Source: Pectobacterium polonicum
GTDB lineage: Bacteria > Pseudomonadota > Gammaproteobacteria > Enterobacterales > Enterobacteriaceae
DNA length: 64,000 bases
Reading direction: 5' to 3'
Assembly (NCBI RefSeq): GCF_005497185.1
Contig: NZ_RJTN01000020.1
Coordinates: 26,552-90,551 of the forward strand
The translations under genes and the position numbers were made by a program. The notes under the pieces were generated by a model. It worked only from the letters and a program-made list of their open reading frames with translations. It ran no database searches and was not told where the DNA came from. Shown piece after piece: positions 42,659 through 52,076 of this stretch (the stretch's first letter is position 1; the number at the start of each line of letters is the position of its first letter).

Positions 42659-43344
42659 TGGGCATACTCCGGTAAGTCGATCTGGTCAAAACGAGCCACC
42701 TGACGGTGGCGGCTTACGCTATCCGCATCATCGCGAATAAGCTGGCAGGTGTGCCAGCCGGCTTCCTGCGCGGCATCCAGCTCCTGACGAATGTCCGACA
42801 GAAACAACAGTTGCTCAGCAGGTAGCCCGATGGCTTGCGCAATCGTGCGATAAGAATTCGTCTCTCGCTTCGCACCGACGCGAGTATCAAAATAGTCGCT
42901 GAACAGCGGACGCAAATCACCCGCGTTGCTGTAGCCGAACAGCAACTGCTGCGCTTCTACCGAACCTGATGAATACACATACAGGCGCAGGCCCTGCTGC
43001 TGCCATGCGGCGAGTTGCGCGGCCACTTCAGGGTACAGATGTCCCTGAAAATCACCATTGCGATAACCCGCGCGCCAGATAATGCCTTGTAGCTGCTTCA
43101 GCGCGGTGGATTTACGATCTTCATCCATAAACTGATTCAGCGCGGTAATCAGTGCATCATTATCCGCATCGGGCTGACCCAGTTCCCGACGCAACGCGTC
43201 CAGCGCCTGTGCGATCTCAGGATCGCTACCCTGCTGCCGCACCGTGTCGGCCAGCCGTTCACGGGCATAAGGGAACAACACGGTGTGAACAAAACGGATG
43301 TCGCTGGTGGTGCCTTCAATATCCGTCACGATCGCGCTAATCAT
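42655..43344 (-). CDS. mtnC: Enolase-phosphatase E1
   Basis: A 229-aa HAD-superfamily enzyme enolises and dephosphorylates DK-MTP-1-P to acireductone. The HAD catalytic motif is [11 protein letters not shown] (here DIEGT, nucleophile Asp near residue 7), motif [13 protein letters not shown] and motif [17 protein letters not shown] 43344 with GGAGG overlaps the mtnB stop (ATGA). Confidence 0.95.
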   Translation of the reverse strand: MISAIVTDIEGTTSDIRFVHTVLFPYARERLADTVRQQGSDPEIAQALDALRRELGQPDADNDALITALNQFMDEDRKSTALKQLQGIIWRAGYRNGDFQGHLYPEVAAQLAAWQQQGLRLYVYSSGSVEAQQLLFGYSNAGDLRPLFSDYFDTRVGAKRETNSYRTIAQAIGLPAEQLLFLSDIRQELDAAQEAGWHTCQLIRDDADSVSRHRQVARFDQIDLPEYAQ

Positions 43345-43958
43345 GCTTTCGCCTCCAACAGTCGACGTTGCAATTCGCATTGGAACAGAAACTCTAGCCC
43401 TTCCAGATGACGACGGGCTTCTTTCACCGTCGCGCCCCAGCAGTAAAGGCCGTGGCCGCGCACCAGAAAGCCATAGCGTAGCGGCGTGTGGCTGGCGTAC
43501 TCGGTCACCCGCTGCGCCAGCGCCGGAATATCCTGATCGTTATCGAAAATCGGGATCGCCACACGATCCAAATGGGTAGTTTGCCCAGCCAGCGACTTTT
43601 GCATTTCGTAGCCGTGCAACACCAGTTCAGCGCCCTTCTCTACCCGAGACAGTACCGTCGCGTTCACCGAGTGCGTGTGCAGCACCGCACCAATCGTCGG
43701 CTGACGGCGATACAGCAGCGTATGCAGCCCCGTTTCCGCCGACGGCGTACGGCCGCTCGGCACATGGTTTGTGGCAATCTCCACCAGCAGGAAATCCTCT
43801 GCCTGAAGACTGCCTTTATCTTTACCCGATTCGGTAATCAGGCACTGCGCTTCATCAAGGCGCACGGACATATTGCCGCCCGTCGCCGGACACCAGCCCT
43901 TCTCACCTATCCAGTGGCAGGCCGCAAGCAGCGCCGTCAATTGTTGATTTTCAGTCAT
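43341..43958 (-). CDS. mtnB: Methylthioribulose-1-phosphate dehydratase
   Basis: A 205-aa class II aldolase-fold metalloenzyme dehydrates MTRu-1-P. Zinc ligands include LHTHSVNA (near residues 98-105) and the later HGLYCWG histidine. Glu in the GKDKG region is also conserved. The start ATG 43958 with GGGAAG is set from the E. coli-like N-terminus. First gene of mtnBCD. Confidence 0.95.
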   Translation of the reverse strand: MTENQQLTALLAACHWIGEKGWCPATGGNMSVRLDEAQCLITESGKDKGSLQAEDFLLVEIATNHVPSGRTPSAETGLHTLLYRRQPTIGAVLHTHSVNATVLSRVEKGAELVLHGYEMQKSLAGQTTHLDRVAIPIFDNDQDIPALAQRVTEYASHTPLRYGFLVRGHGLYCWGATVKEARRHLEGLEFLFQCELQRRLLEAKA

Positions 43959-44138
43959 GAGGCTTCCCGTTTTTGGTCTCTCTGTTTCAAAGCATGCAGT
44001 TGCAGGTTTAGATTTTTTCATTATGTCTTAGCACGCAAAGGCATTTAGCCGTTTAAACGTCCAAGCGTCTTGATTGCCAAATACTAACAGCATGTTATAT
44101 TACCAAGCAATACAGGCTTGCAGGAGTTCTACCCCGCT

Positions 44139-45296
44139 ATGAGCGCCGCTCTGATCCCCGACAGTAAACTGCCTTCGCTGGGCACCACCATCTTTACCCA
44201 GATGAGCGCACTGGCCCAACAGCATCAGGCCATCAATCTATCACAAGGTTTCCCTGATTTTGACGGCCCGGATTATTTACAACAGCGGCTGGCGTATCAT
44301 GTCAGTCAGGGCGCAAACCAATATGCGCCGATGACCGGTGTTGCGCCGCTGCGTCAGGTGATTGCTGAAAAAACCGCAGAGCTGTACGGCTGGCGACCGG
44401 ATACCGATAGCGAAGTCACCGTCACCGCAGGTGCAACCGAAGCGCTGTTTGCCGCCATTGCGGCACTGGTGCGCCCCGGCGACGAAGTGATTTGTTTCGA
44501 TCCCAGCTATGACAGCTACGCGCCTGCCGTCACGCTAGCGGGCGGCGTACTCAAACGTATCGCCTTGCAGCCGCCTGCATTTCGCGTGGACTGGTCACAT
44601 TTTTCCGACTTGCTGAGCGTTCGCACGCGGCTGGTGATTCTGAATACGCCGCACAACCCGTCCGCTACCGTCTGGCAGAAGGCCGATTTTGAGCAACTGT
44701 GGCAGGCAATTGCCGCGCGTAACATCTTCGTACTGAGCGATGAAGTCTACGAACACATCTGTTTTGATAGCAACGGGCACGCCAGCGTGCTGGCACATCC
44801 GTCGCTGCGTCAACGCGCGATTGCCGTTTCCTCATTTGGCAAAACCTTCCACATGACCGGTTGGAAAGTCGGTTACTGCGTTGCGCCAGCGGCGCTGAGT
44901 GCGGAAGTCCGTAAAGTGCACCAGTATCTGACGTTCTCCGTGAACACGCCTGCGCAGTTTGCCATTGCCGATATGTTGCGTGAACAACCGCAACACTGGC
45001 GTGAACTGCCCGATTTTTACCGTGCCAAGCGCGATCGCTTTATCAAGGCGCTGGCGGGCAGTCGTTTCGAGATTCTACCCTGCGAAGGCACCTATTTCCT
45101 GCTGGCGGACTATCGGGCAATTTCCGATCTGGACGATGTCAGCTTCTGCCGCTGGCTAACTGAACACGTTGGCGTCGCCGCCATTCCGCTCTCCGTCTTT
45201 TGCGCCGATCCGTTCCCACACACGTTGATTCGACTATGCTTTGCCAAACAGGAAGCAACGTTGGATGCCGCTGCGGAGCGTTTATGTCGACTTTAA
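44139..45296 (+). CDS. Methionine aminotransferase (YbdL/MtnE type)
   Basis: A 385-aa fold-type I PLP aminotransferase makes methionine from KMTB. The PLP lysine is in SSFGKTFHMTGWKVGY (near residue 235), with the YDSYAPA and NTPHNPSATVW regions before it and the C-terminal RLCFAK. It matches E. coli YbdL and is placed next to mtnBCD, completing salvage. A TTG at 44118 would extend it by 7 residues but the ATG fits the family start. Confidence 0.9.
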   Translation: MSAALIPDSKLPSLGTTIFTQMSALAQQHQAINLSQGFPDFDGPDYLQQRLAYHVSQGANQYAPMTGVAPLRQVIAEKTAELYGWRPDTDSEVTVTAGATEALFAAIAALVRPGDEVICFDPSYDSYAPAVTLAGGVLKRIALQPPAFRVDWSHFSDLLSVRTRLVILNTPHNPSATVWQKADFEQLWQAIAARNIFVLSDEVYEHICFDSNGHASVLAHPSLRQRAIAVSSFGKTFHMTGWKVGYCVAPAALSAEVRKVHQYLTFSVNTPAQFAIADMLREQPQHWRELPDFYRAKRDRFIKALAGSRFEILPCEGTYFLLADYRAISDLDDVSFCRWLTEHVGVAAIPLSVFCADPFPHTLIRLCFAKQEATLDAAAERLCRL

Positions 45297-46051
45297 AGAT
45301 TTCATTGCTGCAACAGCCGCTGGTCTGGCGCGATGGCGAAGCCAACCTGCGCCACTTCGATACCTTACTGGCGGAGATGGCAGGGCGTGATGTCATTGTG
45401 CTGCCGGAAATGTTCACCACCGGCTTTGCGATGGAAGCTGCCAGAGGCAGTCTGGAGCAATCAGTCGTAGAAACGTGGCTGCATCAGTGGGCGAAAAAGA
45501 CCAATGCGCTGATCGGCGGCAGCGTCGCCGTGAACACGCCAAAAGGCGCGGTGAACCGGTTCCTGCTGGTCGATCCGCACGGCGAGGTGTATCACTATGA
45601 TAAGCGCCATCTGTTCCGCATGGCGGATGAACACCACCACTATCAGGCAGGCACAGAGCGAGTCACCATTGAATGGCGCGGCTGGCGCATCTGCCCGATG
45701 ATCTGCTACGACCTGCGTTTCCCGGTATGGTCACGCAATCGACAGGATTACGATCTGGCGCTGTATGTTGCCAACTGGCCTGCGCCTCGCGCGGCACACT
45801 GGCAGACGTTGCTAGCGGCGCGTGCCATTGAGAATCAGGCCTACGTTGCAGGCTGTAACCGCGTTGGCACCGACGGCAACGGCCACAGCTACCGTGGCGA
45901 TAGCCTGATTATTAACGCGCAAGGGGAGATTCTGGCCTCTGCCGCCCCCAATCAGCCTGCCCGTCTGGACGCCGAACTGTCGCTGGAAGCGCTGCAAAGC
46001 TACCGGGAATCCTTCCCCGCCTGGCGCGATGCCGATCGCTTTACGCTGTAG
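45284..46051 (+). CDS. yafV: Omega-amidase YafV (Nit2-like)
   Basis: A 255-aa nitrilase-superfamily amidase hydrolyses alpha-keto-glutaramate and succinamate. Catalytic triad: Glu in LPEMFTTGF (near residue 40), Lys in YDKRHLFRM (near 107) and Cys in ICYDLRFPVW (near 141). Overlaps the aminotransferase gene by 13 nt, which fits its task: removing the keto-amide formed when glutamine donates the amino group to KMTB. Confidence 0.92.
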   Translation: MSTLKISLLQQPLVWRDGEANLRHFDTLLAEMAGRDVIVLPEMFTTGFAMEAARGSLEQSVVETWLHQWAKKTNALIGGSVAVNTPKGAVNRFLLVDPHGEVYHYDKRHLFRMADEHHHYQAGTERVTIEWRGWRICPMICYDLRFPVWSRNRQDYDLALYVANWPAPRAAHWQTLLAARAIENQAYVAGCNRVGTDGNGHSYRGDSLIINAQGEILASAAPNQPARLDAELSLEALQSYRESFPAWRDADRFTL

Positions 46052-46086
46052 TGGTTGTGCTGTAGCTGTAATAGCTGTAGCTGTCG

Positions 46087-47349
46087 TTACTGTGCTGAGG
46101 CGTGGTAGAACACCGCCTGATAGAACGCCTGTAGCGCCAGCGTCACATCTGCTGTAGTAACAGATTCGTCAGGATGGTGGCTGATACCGCCGCGGCAGCG
46201 GACAAACAACATTGCCACGGGCCAGCGTTCGGCGATAGCGATGGCATCGTGCCCTGCGCCGCTTGGCAACATCAGCGTTTTCCCCTGCACCTGCGTCACT
46301 GCGTCGTTTAATACCGACTGTAACGCAGGATCGCAGCGGGTTGCCGCAATACGATAATACTCTTCGGCGCTGAACTGGCAGCCGCGCCGGTGCGCGATAG
46401 CCTGTGCCAACGTCAGGAGTTTTTGTAGCAACGCATCCAGCGGTACATCCTCCGGCCCGCGAATATCCAGCGTCATCTTCACCTCACCGGGAATGACGTT
46501 CGCCGCCCCCGGTAAACACTGCAACGTACCAAACGTGGCGACCAGATGAGGATCGCTTTCTCGCGTTACCCGTTCTGCCTGCGCCATCCAGTCAGCGGCC
46601 GCTGCCAGCGCATCCTGCCGCTGCGTCATCGGCACCGTTCCTGCATGCCCCGCCAGACCGAGAAACGTGCAGTTGAGTCGCCGCGCCCCGTTGATTGCCG
46701 TAACCACGCCCAGTGCCAAATCCTGCTGCTCCAGACACGGCCCCTGCTCGATGTGCAATTCCAGATAAGCGACGATGTCACTGACCGGACGTGCCGCCTG
46801 CGCCACCTCAAGCGGATCGAGCCCCGCAATGGTCAACGCCTGCGCCACGCTGGTGCCTTCTGCCTCCTCGCACGCCAGCCAGTTTTCCGGCCAGGTGCCA
46901 GTCAAACCTCGGCTTCCCAGCAGAGTAATACCAAAACGCGTACCTTCCTCATCGCCGAAGCCGATGATTTCCAGCGCTACGGGCAAACGCATCCCCTGCT
47001 GATGGAATGCACGCACGACTTCAATCGCCGTCAATACGCCCAGCATACCATCGTAGCGTCCGGCATTACGTACCGTATCCAGATGCGAGCCGAGCAGCAG
47101 CGCCGGTGCATCCGGTGTTAGCCCGTCATAGCGACCGCAAATATTGCCCACGCTATCCTGCCAGACATTCATCCCCGCTTCGCGCATCCACTCCCCCACC
47201 AGCCTATTGGCGCGCAGGTGTTCCAGCGACAGATAGACGCGGGTCAGTTGACCGGGCGTTTCGCTAATTTCAGCCAGCGCATCACAGCGCGACATAATCT
47301 GTTCAGCGGCAGTCTGTGCAGCAGCGAGCGGCAGTAGAGGTTCACTCAT
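46087..47349 (-). CDS. hpxK: Allantoate amidohydrolase
   Basis: A 420-aa M20-family Zn/Mn amidohydrolase converts allantoate to ureidoglycine and ammonia. Motifs LLLGSHLDTVRNAGRYDG (near 83-100), GDEEGTRFG (near 127-135), ELHIEQGPCLE and GAGHDA belong to this family. It is the hpxK type in Klebsiella (also AllC). Co-transcribed with hpxJ by a 4-nt overlap. Confidence 0.9.
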   Translation of the reverse strand: MSEPLLPLAAAQTAAEQIMSRCDALAEISETPGQLTRVYLSLEHLRANRLVGEWMREAGMNVWQDSVGNICGRYDGLTPDAPALLLGSHLDTVRNAGRYDGMLGVLTAIEVVRAFHQQGMRLPVALEIIGFGDEEGTRFGITLLGSRGLTGTWPENWLACEEAEGTSVAQALTIAGLDPLEVAQAARPVSDIVAYLELHIEQGPCLEQQDLALGVVTAINGARRLNCTFLGLAGHAGTVPMTQRQDALAAAADWMAQAERVTRESDPHLVATFGTLQCLPGAANVIPGEVKMTLDIRGPEDVPLDALLQKLLTLAQAIAHRRGCQFSAEEYYRIAATRCDPALQSVLNDAVTQVQGKTLMLPSGAGHDAIAIAERWPVAMLFVRCRGGISHHPDESVTTADVTLALQAFYQAVFYHASAQ

Positions 47350-48590
47350 GCACGATCCTCATTTACCGCGTAGCTGTTCCAGGCGGCCTGCAAGGCCTCG
47401 CCTTGTACCGTGTTGAATCCAAGACGATTCAGTACCGCCTCCAACGCCGTTAACGTTTGCATCACGCAGTCTTTACGTGCGTTGTAACCCATGGTGCCGA
47501 TACGCCAGATTTTGCCCTGAAGCGGGCCAAACGAGGTGCCGATCTCAATAGCGAAATCTTCCAACAACAGCTTACGCACCTGTTCGCCGTGAATGCCGTC
47601 AGGAATCACCACGCCCAGTACGTTATTCATTTTGTGGTTGAGATCGCCAAAGGTTTCCAGCCCCATTCCCTGAATCCCTGCCACCAACGCATTGCCGTGT
47701 AACACATGGCGAACAATGCTGCGATCCAGCCCTTCTTCAAGGATCGTGCGGGCGCACTCGCGCGCAGCGAACAACATGCTCGTCGCTTCGGTATGGTGAT
47801 TCAGGCGCTCCGGCCCCCAGTAATCCATCACCATTCCAAGATCGAAATAGTTGGAATAGATCATCTCGTCGTCGCCGTCCTGATGCGCGTCGGTTCTGAT
47901 CCCCTGTTCGACGCATTTACGACGGCGGATCACCGCTTCCATCTGCGGGCTTAGCGTGATCGGTGAACTGCCGGACGGCCCGCCGAGGCATTTCTGCAAC
48001 CCTGCGGAAACCGCATCCAGTCCCCATTTATCGGTTTCCAGCGGGTTACCGCCGAAAGATGCCGTGGCATCGGTGTAGAACAGCACGCCGTGGCGGCGGC
48101 AAATCTCACCCAGCTCCTCCAGCGGTTGCAGCATAGTGGTCGAGGTGTCGCCCTGCACCGTGAGCAACAGGCGCGGGCGCACCGTTTTGATCGCCTCTTC
48201 GATCTGGTCAGGTGAAAACACCTCACCCCACGGCACATCGATGGTATGAACCTCGGCACGACAACGGCGGGCAATCTCACACAGCAGATGACCAAAACGA
48301 CCAAACACTGGCACCAGCACTTTATCGCCGGGGCGGATCGCCGACAGCAGGATCGCTTCGATGCCCGCACGCGAGGTGCCGTCCACCAGCATCGTCCAGC
48401 GGTTTTCCGTGCGGAAAAGCTGGCGATAGAGTGCCATGACCTGATTCATGTAATTGGTCATCGCGGGGTCATACTGCCCCACTAATTGGCTGGCCATTGC
48501 CCGTAATACGCGCGGATCGGCGTTGATCGGCCCCGGCCCCATCAGTAAACGATGAGGAGGATTAATTTGCGCGTACAGTTCGCTGCTCAT
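47346..48590 (-). CDS. hpxJ: Ureidoglycine/alanine-glyoxylate aminotransferase (HpxJ)
   Basis: A 414-aa class V PLP aminotransferase uses ureidoglycine, with glyoxylate or pyruvate as acceptor (PucG type). PLP Lys is in GLQKCLGGPSG (near residue 200), with TLLLTVQGDTSTTM and TDATASFGG preceding. ATG 48590 with GGAG 9 nt upstream is chosen, and the 17-codon upstream extension is dropped. Overlaps hpxK by 4 nt. Confidence 0.88.
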   Translation of the reverse strand: MSSELYAQINPPHRLLMGPGPINADPRVLRAMASQLVGQYDPAMTNYMNQVMALYRQLFRTENRWTMLVDGTSRAGIEAILLSAIRPGDKVLVPVFGRFGHLLCEIARRCRAEVHTIDVPWGEVFSPDQIEEAIKTVRPRLLLTVQGDTSTTMLQPLEELGEICRRHGVLFYTDATASFGGNPLETDKWGLDAVSAGLQKCLGGPSGSSPITLSPQMEAVIRRRKCVEQGIRTDAHQDGDDEMIYSNYFDLGMVMDYWGPERLNHHTEATSMLFAARECARTILEEGLDRSIVRHVLHGNALVAGIQGMGLETFGDLNHKMNNVLGVVIPDGIHGEQVRKLLLEDFAIEIGTSFGPLQGKIWRIGTMGYNARKDCVMQTLTALEAVLNRLGFNTVQGEALQAAWNSYAVNEDRA

Positions 48591-48640
48591 GGTTATATGC
48601 TCCAAACTTTTGTTTCGACTTACACATTCGACAAGCGTCA

Positions 48641-49384
48641 TTACGCTTCCGATAATCCCCGAACCGAGGCGATAAACTGTTTCAATTCCGGTGTTTTAGG
48701 GTTAGCAAACAGCGTTTTGCTGTCGCCCTGTTCCCAGACGGTGCCCTGATGCATAAACACCACGCGATCGCCCACTTCACGGGCAAAATTCATTTCATGC
48801 GTTACCAGAATCAGTGTCATGCCTTCTGCGGCAAGCTGTTCCAGCACTTTCAGCACTTCGCCGACGAGTTCAGGATCGAGCGCCGAGGTAATTTCATCGC
48901 ACAGTAGGACTTTCGGATTCATCGCCAATGCACGGGCAATGGCGACGCGCTGCTGCTGACCGCCCGACAAATTGGCGGGATAATAATGAAGGCGCTCTCC
49001 CAGTCCAACCTTGTTGAGCATCTGTTCGCCCAACGCCTGACACTCCGCCGCGCTTTTACCCAGCACGCGGCGCGGCGCCAGCATCACGTTTTCCAGCGCC
49101 GTCATGTGCGGAAATAGATTGAAGTTCTGGAACACCATTCCGACCGAGCGGCTGATTTCCCGCGCCTGCGAATCCCTGTCGGTGACCGTCATTCCGCCCA
49201 GCTTGATGCTGCCATCCTGATAGCCTTCCAGACCATTCATGCAGCGCAGTAGCGTGCTCTTACCCGAGCCGCTGCGCCCGATGATCGAAATGACCTCACC
49301 CATTTCGATATCCAGATCCACCCCTTTCAGGACATGGTTCTGGCCGTAATATTTTTGAACCTGATTAATGGTGATGAGCGGCAT
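48641..49384 (-). CDS. Amino-acid-type ABC transporter ATP-binding protein
   Basis: A 247-aa ATPase of the GlnQ/HisP group has Walker A GRSGSGKST (37-45), signature LSGGQQQRVAIARAL (137-151) and Walker B VLLCDEITSALD. Overlaps the permease gene (49365) by 20 nt. In this cluster it probably energises uptake of a ureide or oxalurate-like nitrogen compound, which is inferred from context. Confidence 0.93.
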   Translation of the reverse strand: MPLITINQVQKYYGQNHVLKGVDLDIEMGEVISIIGRSGSGKSTLLRCMNGLEGYQDGSIKLGGMTVTDRDSQAREISRSVGMVFQNFNLFPHMTALENVMLAPRRVLGKSAAECQALGEQMLNKVGLGERLHYYPANLSGGQQQRVAIARALAMNPKVLLCDEITSALDPELVGEVLKVLEQLAAEGMTLILVTHEMNFAREVGDRVVFMHQGTVWEQGDSKTLFANPKTPELKQFIASVRGLSEA

Positions 49385-50021
49385 TGAATTTCTTCTCCAG
49401 ATAGCGGCTGTAGTAAGAGAGCGGATAGCACATCAGGAAGTAGCCCAGCGCCACCAATCCGAACACTTTAAACGGCTGGTAGGTCACGTTATTCAGCATG
49501 GTTCCCGCTTTGGTCAGTTCGATAAACCCGATGATCGACGCCAGCGCGGTGCCTTTAATCACCTGCACGGAAAACCCAACGGTAGGCGCGATGGCGATAC
49601 GCATCGCCTGCGGCGCAATCACCCGATAGAGCGTCTGGCCGAAATCCAGCCCGAGACAGCGTGAGGCTTCCCACTGCCCTTTCGGCAAGGCTTCCACGCT
49701 GCCGCACCAGATATCCACCAGAAAGGCGCTGGTAAACAGCGTCAGTGCCAGTGCCGCCGCCGTCCACGGGCTGACATCAATACCGAACAGCGCCAGACCG
49801 AAAAAGGCGAGAAACAGCTGCATCAGCAGCGGCGTCCCCTGAAACAGCTCGGAATACAGGTGGACAAAGCGCGTCGCCCATTTGCGTTTAGTCAACCGCA
49901 GCAGCATCAGCGGAAAGGTCACCAGCGCACCGCCAATGAAGGCCGTCAGCGACAATAGCAGCGTCCAACGCGCCGCCAGCAACAGGTTGCGCACAATATC
50001 CCAGTCGGTAAATGTCATCAT
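49365..50021 (-). CDS. ABC transporter permease (polar amino-acid type)
   Basis: A 218-aa inner-membrane permease of the His/Glu/Gln/Arg/opine family has 4-5 hydrophobic segments and the EAA-type loop EASRCLGLDFGQTLYRVIAP (near residues 123-142). ATG 50021 overlaps the upstream permease stop (ATGA) and has GGGGA 7 nt before it. The long upstream extension is out of frame with the family. Pairs with the second permease. Confidence 0.92.
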   Translation of the reverse strand: MMTFTDWDIVRNLLLAARWTLLLSLTAFIGGALVTFPLMLLRLTKRKWATRFVHLYSELFQGTPLLMQLFLAFFGLALFGIDVSPWTAAALALTLFTSAFLVDIWCGSVEALPKGQWEASRCLGLDFGQTLYRVIAPQAMRIAIAPTVGFSVQVIKGTALASIIGFIELTKAGTMLNNVTYQPFKVFGLVALGYFLMCYPLSYYSRYLEKKFNAAHHH

Positions 50022-50683
50022 TGCTGATTCCCCAAGAAACGCCGCCCCGCCAGCAGTAAGAGTTGCCGCATCAGAACAGACAGCACGAGATAACACAGCG
50101 TGGTCGCCAGATACACTTCAAAGCTCAGGAACGTACGGGACTGAATCAGGTTGGCGGCGAAGGTCAGTTCCTCGTAGGACACCTGCGACACCACCGACGA
50201 TCCCAGCATGACGATGATGCACTGACTGACCAGCGCCGGATAAATCCGCTGGAGCGCAGGCGGCAAAATCACACGCAGAAACGTCTGCACGCGCGTCAGC
50301 CCCAGCACACGAGCGGCTTCCCACTGGCCTTTCGGCGTCACTTGAATCCCCGCACGGATAATCTCCGTGCTGTACGCACCCAGATTAATCAACATCGCTA
50401 ACAGCGCAGCCTGCCCGGCAGTCAGCTTCCAACCCAAACTCGGCAAGCCGAAGACGATAAAGAACAGCTGAACCACAAACGGCGTATTGCGGATCAGCTC
50501 GACGTAGATCCCCCACAGCCGACTCAGCAGGGTAGGCTTGCCGCTCCGCAAGGCCGCTCCGCAGATACCGATGGCGATGCCGCCAAGGGTTGCCATTACT
50601 GTCAGCTCAATGGTGACCCACAGCCCCGCCAGCAGCTCAGGCCAGAACGGCAACAGTGCGGAAAAATTAAGCTGATAGGTCAT
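50018..50683 (-). CDS. ABC transporter permease (polar amino-acid type)
   Basis: A 221-aa permease of the same family has EAARVLGLTRVQTFLRVILP as its EAA loop (near residues 133-152). About five membrane segments. It is the first permease after the binding-protein gene, and the two form a heterodimer. Spacing of 12 nt to the binding protein. Confidence 0.92.
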   Translation of the reverse strand: MTYQLNFSALLPFWPELLAGLWVTIELTVMATLGGIAIGICGAALRSGKPTLLSRLWGIYVELIRNTPFVVQLFFIVFGLPSLGWKLTAGQAALLAMLINLGAYSTEIIRAGIQVTPKGQWEAARVLGLTRVQTFLRVILPPALQRIYPALVSQCIIVMLGSSVVSQVSYEELTFAANLIQSRTFLSFEVYLATTLCYLVLSVLMRQLLLLAGRRFLGNQQ

Positions 50684-50695
50684 GACGCGCTCCTA

Positions 50696-51502
50696 CTACG
50701 CTTTGATGCTGGCTGGCAGCGGTGCTTTCAGCCATTTTTCCGATAGGCTATTGAGCGTATCGTCTTTCAGTGCCTGTTCGATCAACGCATCAACTTTCGC
50801 TTTCAGCGCAGGCTCATCTTTCTTCAGCCCGATGTAGCACGGCGAATCCTTCAGCATAAACTTCGCGACAGGGGCTTTCGTTGGGTTCTGCTCGGCGATA
50901 GCGGCGACAACCAAATTGCCCGTGGCAACAAACTCCACCTGCCCTGACAGATATGCCGACAGCGTGGTGTTGTTGTCTTCGTAGCGCTTAATCTGTGCGG
51001 CCTTCGGTGCCGTTTCCGTCAGGACCATGTCTTCTACTGCACCGCGTGTGACGCCGATGCTCTTGCCTTCCAGCGCGTCTGACGATGTCAGCGTGCTGTC
51101 TTTCGGTCCGAATACACCCAGGAAGAACGGCGCATAAGCGCGACTAAAATCGATCACTTTTTCACGCTCGGCGTTTTTGCCCAAGCTGGAGATCACCAGA
51201 TCGACCTTATTGGTTTGCAGATACGGCACGCGGTTGGCGCTGGTTACTGGCACCAGCTGCAACTTTAGTTTCATCTCTTTCGCCAGATAACGGGCGATAT
51301 CGATATCATAACCCTGCGGTTGCAGATCGGTGCCAACCGATCCAAACGGTGGGAAATCCTGCGGCACCGCGACACGCAGCACACCGCGTTTCTCGATATC
51401 CTGCAACTGATCGGCCATCGCGCTACCGGCCTGAACCAGTAACATGGCCGCACCCATCACCGCCAGTAACCCTTTTTTGATGCCCAGTTTATTGATCAAC
51501 AT
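50696..51502 (-). CDS. Periplasmic substrate-binding protein (SBP_bac_3)
   Basis: A 268-aa family 3 solute-binding protein has a signal peptide ending AMA-DQ (residue 30). Segments VLRVAVPQDFPPFG, GYDIDIARYLAKEM and SRAYAPFFLGVFG are typical of amino-acid binding proteins. Context between hpxJK and the RpiR regulator suggests the ligand is a purine-degradation intermediate, not a standard amino acid. That is an inference. Confidence 0.9.
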   Translation of the reverse strand: MLINKLGIKKGLLAVMGAAMLLVQAGSAMADQLQDIEKRGVLRVAVPQDFPPFGSVGTDLQPQGYDIDIARYLAKEMKLKLQLVPVTSANRVPYLQTNKVDLVISSLGKNAEREKVIDFSRAYAPFFLGVFGPKDSTLTSSDALEGKSIGVTRGAVEDMVLTETAPKAAQIKRYEDNNTTLSAYLSGQVEFVATGNLVVAAIAEQNPTKAPVAKFMLKDSPCYIGLKKDEPALKAKVDALIEQALKDDTLNSLSEKWLKAPLPASIKA

Positions 51503-51682
51503 CGTCTCTGCCCCCGGTTAGTGTAATTGAAACGAAAGATTCTTTAAAAACAAAAATTGAAACCATCGTTGCAGAAATTAAGCAAGGAGCATGCCAGATT
51601 ACATGGGTACTCTTGGCGATGGGGAACAGCGTAGAAGGTCAGAGAACCGTGCTGGAATATGGATATTGAGTATCGGTGGAAT

Positions 51683-52005
51683 GTTTCGGGCGTGATTACA
51701 GAGAGATAATTTATGCAACTCATGCACCACGCCCGACGTAGGGCTGCTCAGTCGCCGCAGCCCTACGAACCCTGGCTTTCGGCGTGAATTATGCCGCTAC
51801 GCGGTACATTCGAAACGCGTGTCATCCTGTCGAACCGCCTGTGACGCGCTCCCGACGCGGCACAGGCTTTCGCAGCGTCCATGCTGCTCATTCGGGATGA
51901 CCCGCATTTCTCATCATAATTTTTTACGCCCATGAACAGATAACAACGAGAAACAATCCACAGCGTTGCGTCACAAAAATAATCCAGTGCTATCACGCCC
52001 GAAAC
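51683..52005. repeat. Structured intergenic element, copy B
   Basis: A 323-bp element is bounded by perfect 14-bp inverted repeats GTTTCGGGCGTGAT (51683-51696) and ATCACGCCCGAAAC (51992-52005). Internal hairpin CGTAGGGCTGC/GCAGCCCTACG at 51737-51767 corresponds to the hairpin in copy A with compensatory changes. It fills the gap between the binding-protein gene and the RpiR gene. The open frame inside (51763-52077) is considered spurious. Confidence 0.85.
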
Positions 52006-52076
52006 GATCCACATGGCTATATAGCAACCAATTAATTCGCACCGCAATAGTGCAAAAGCACCACACTGACGCACCA

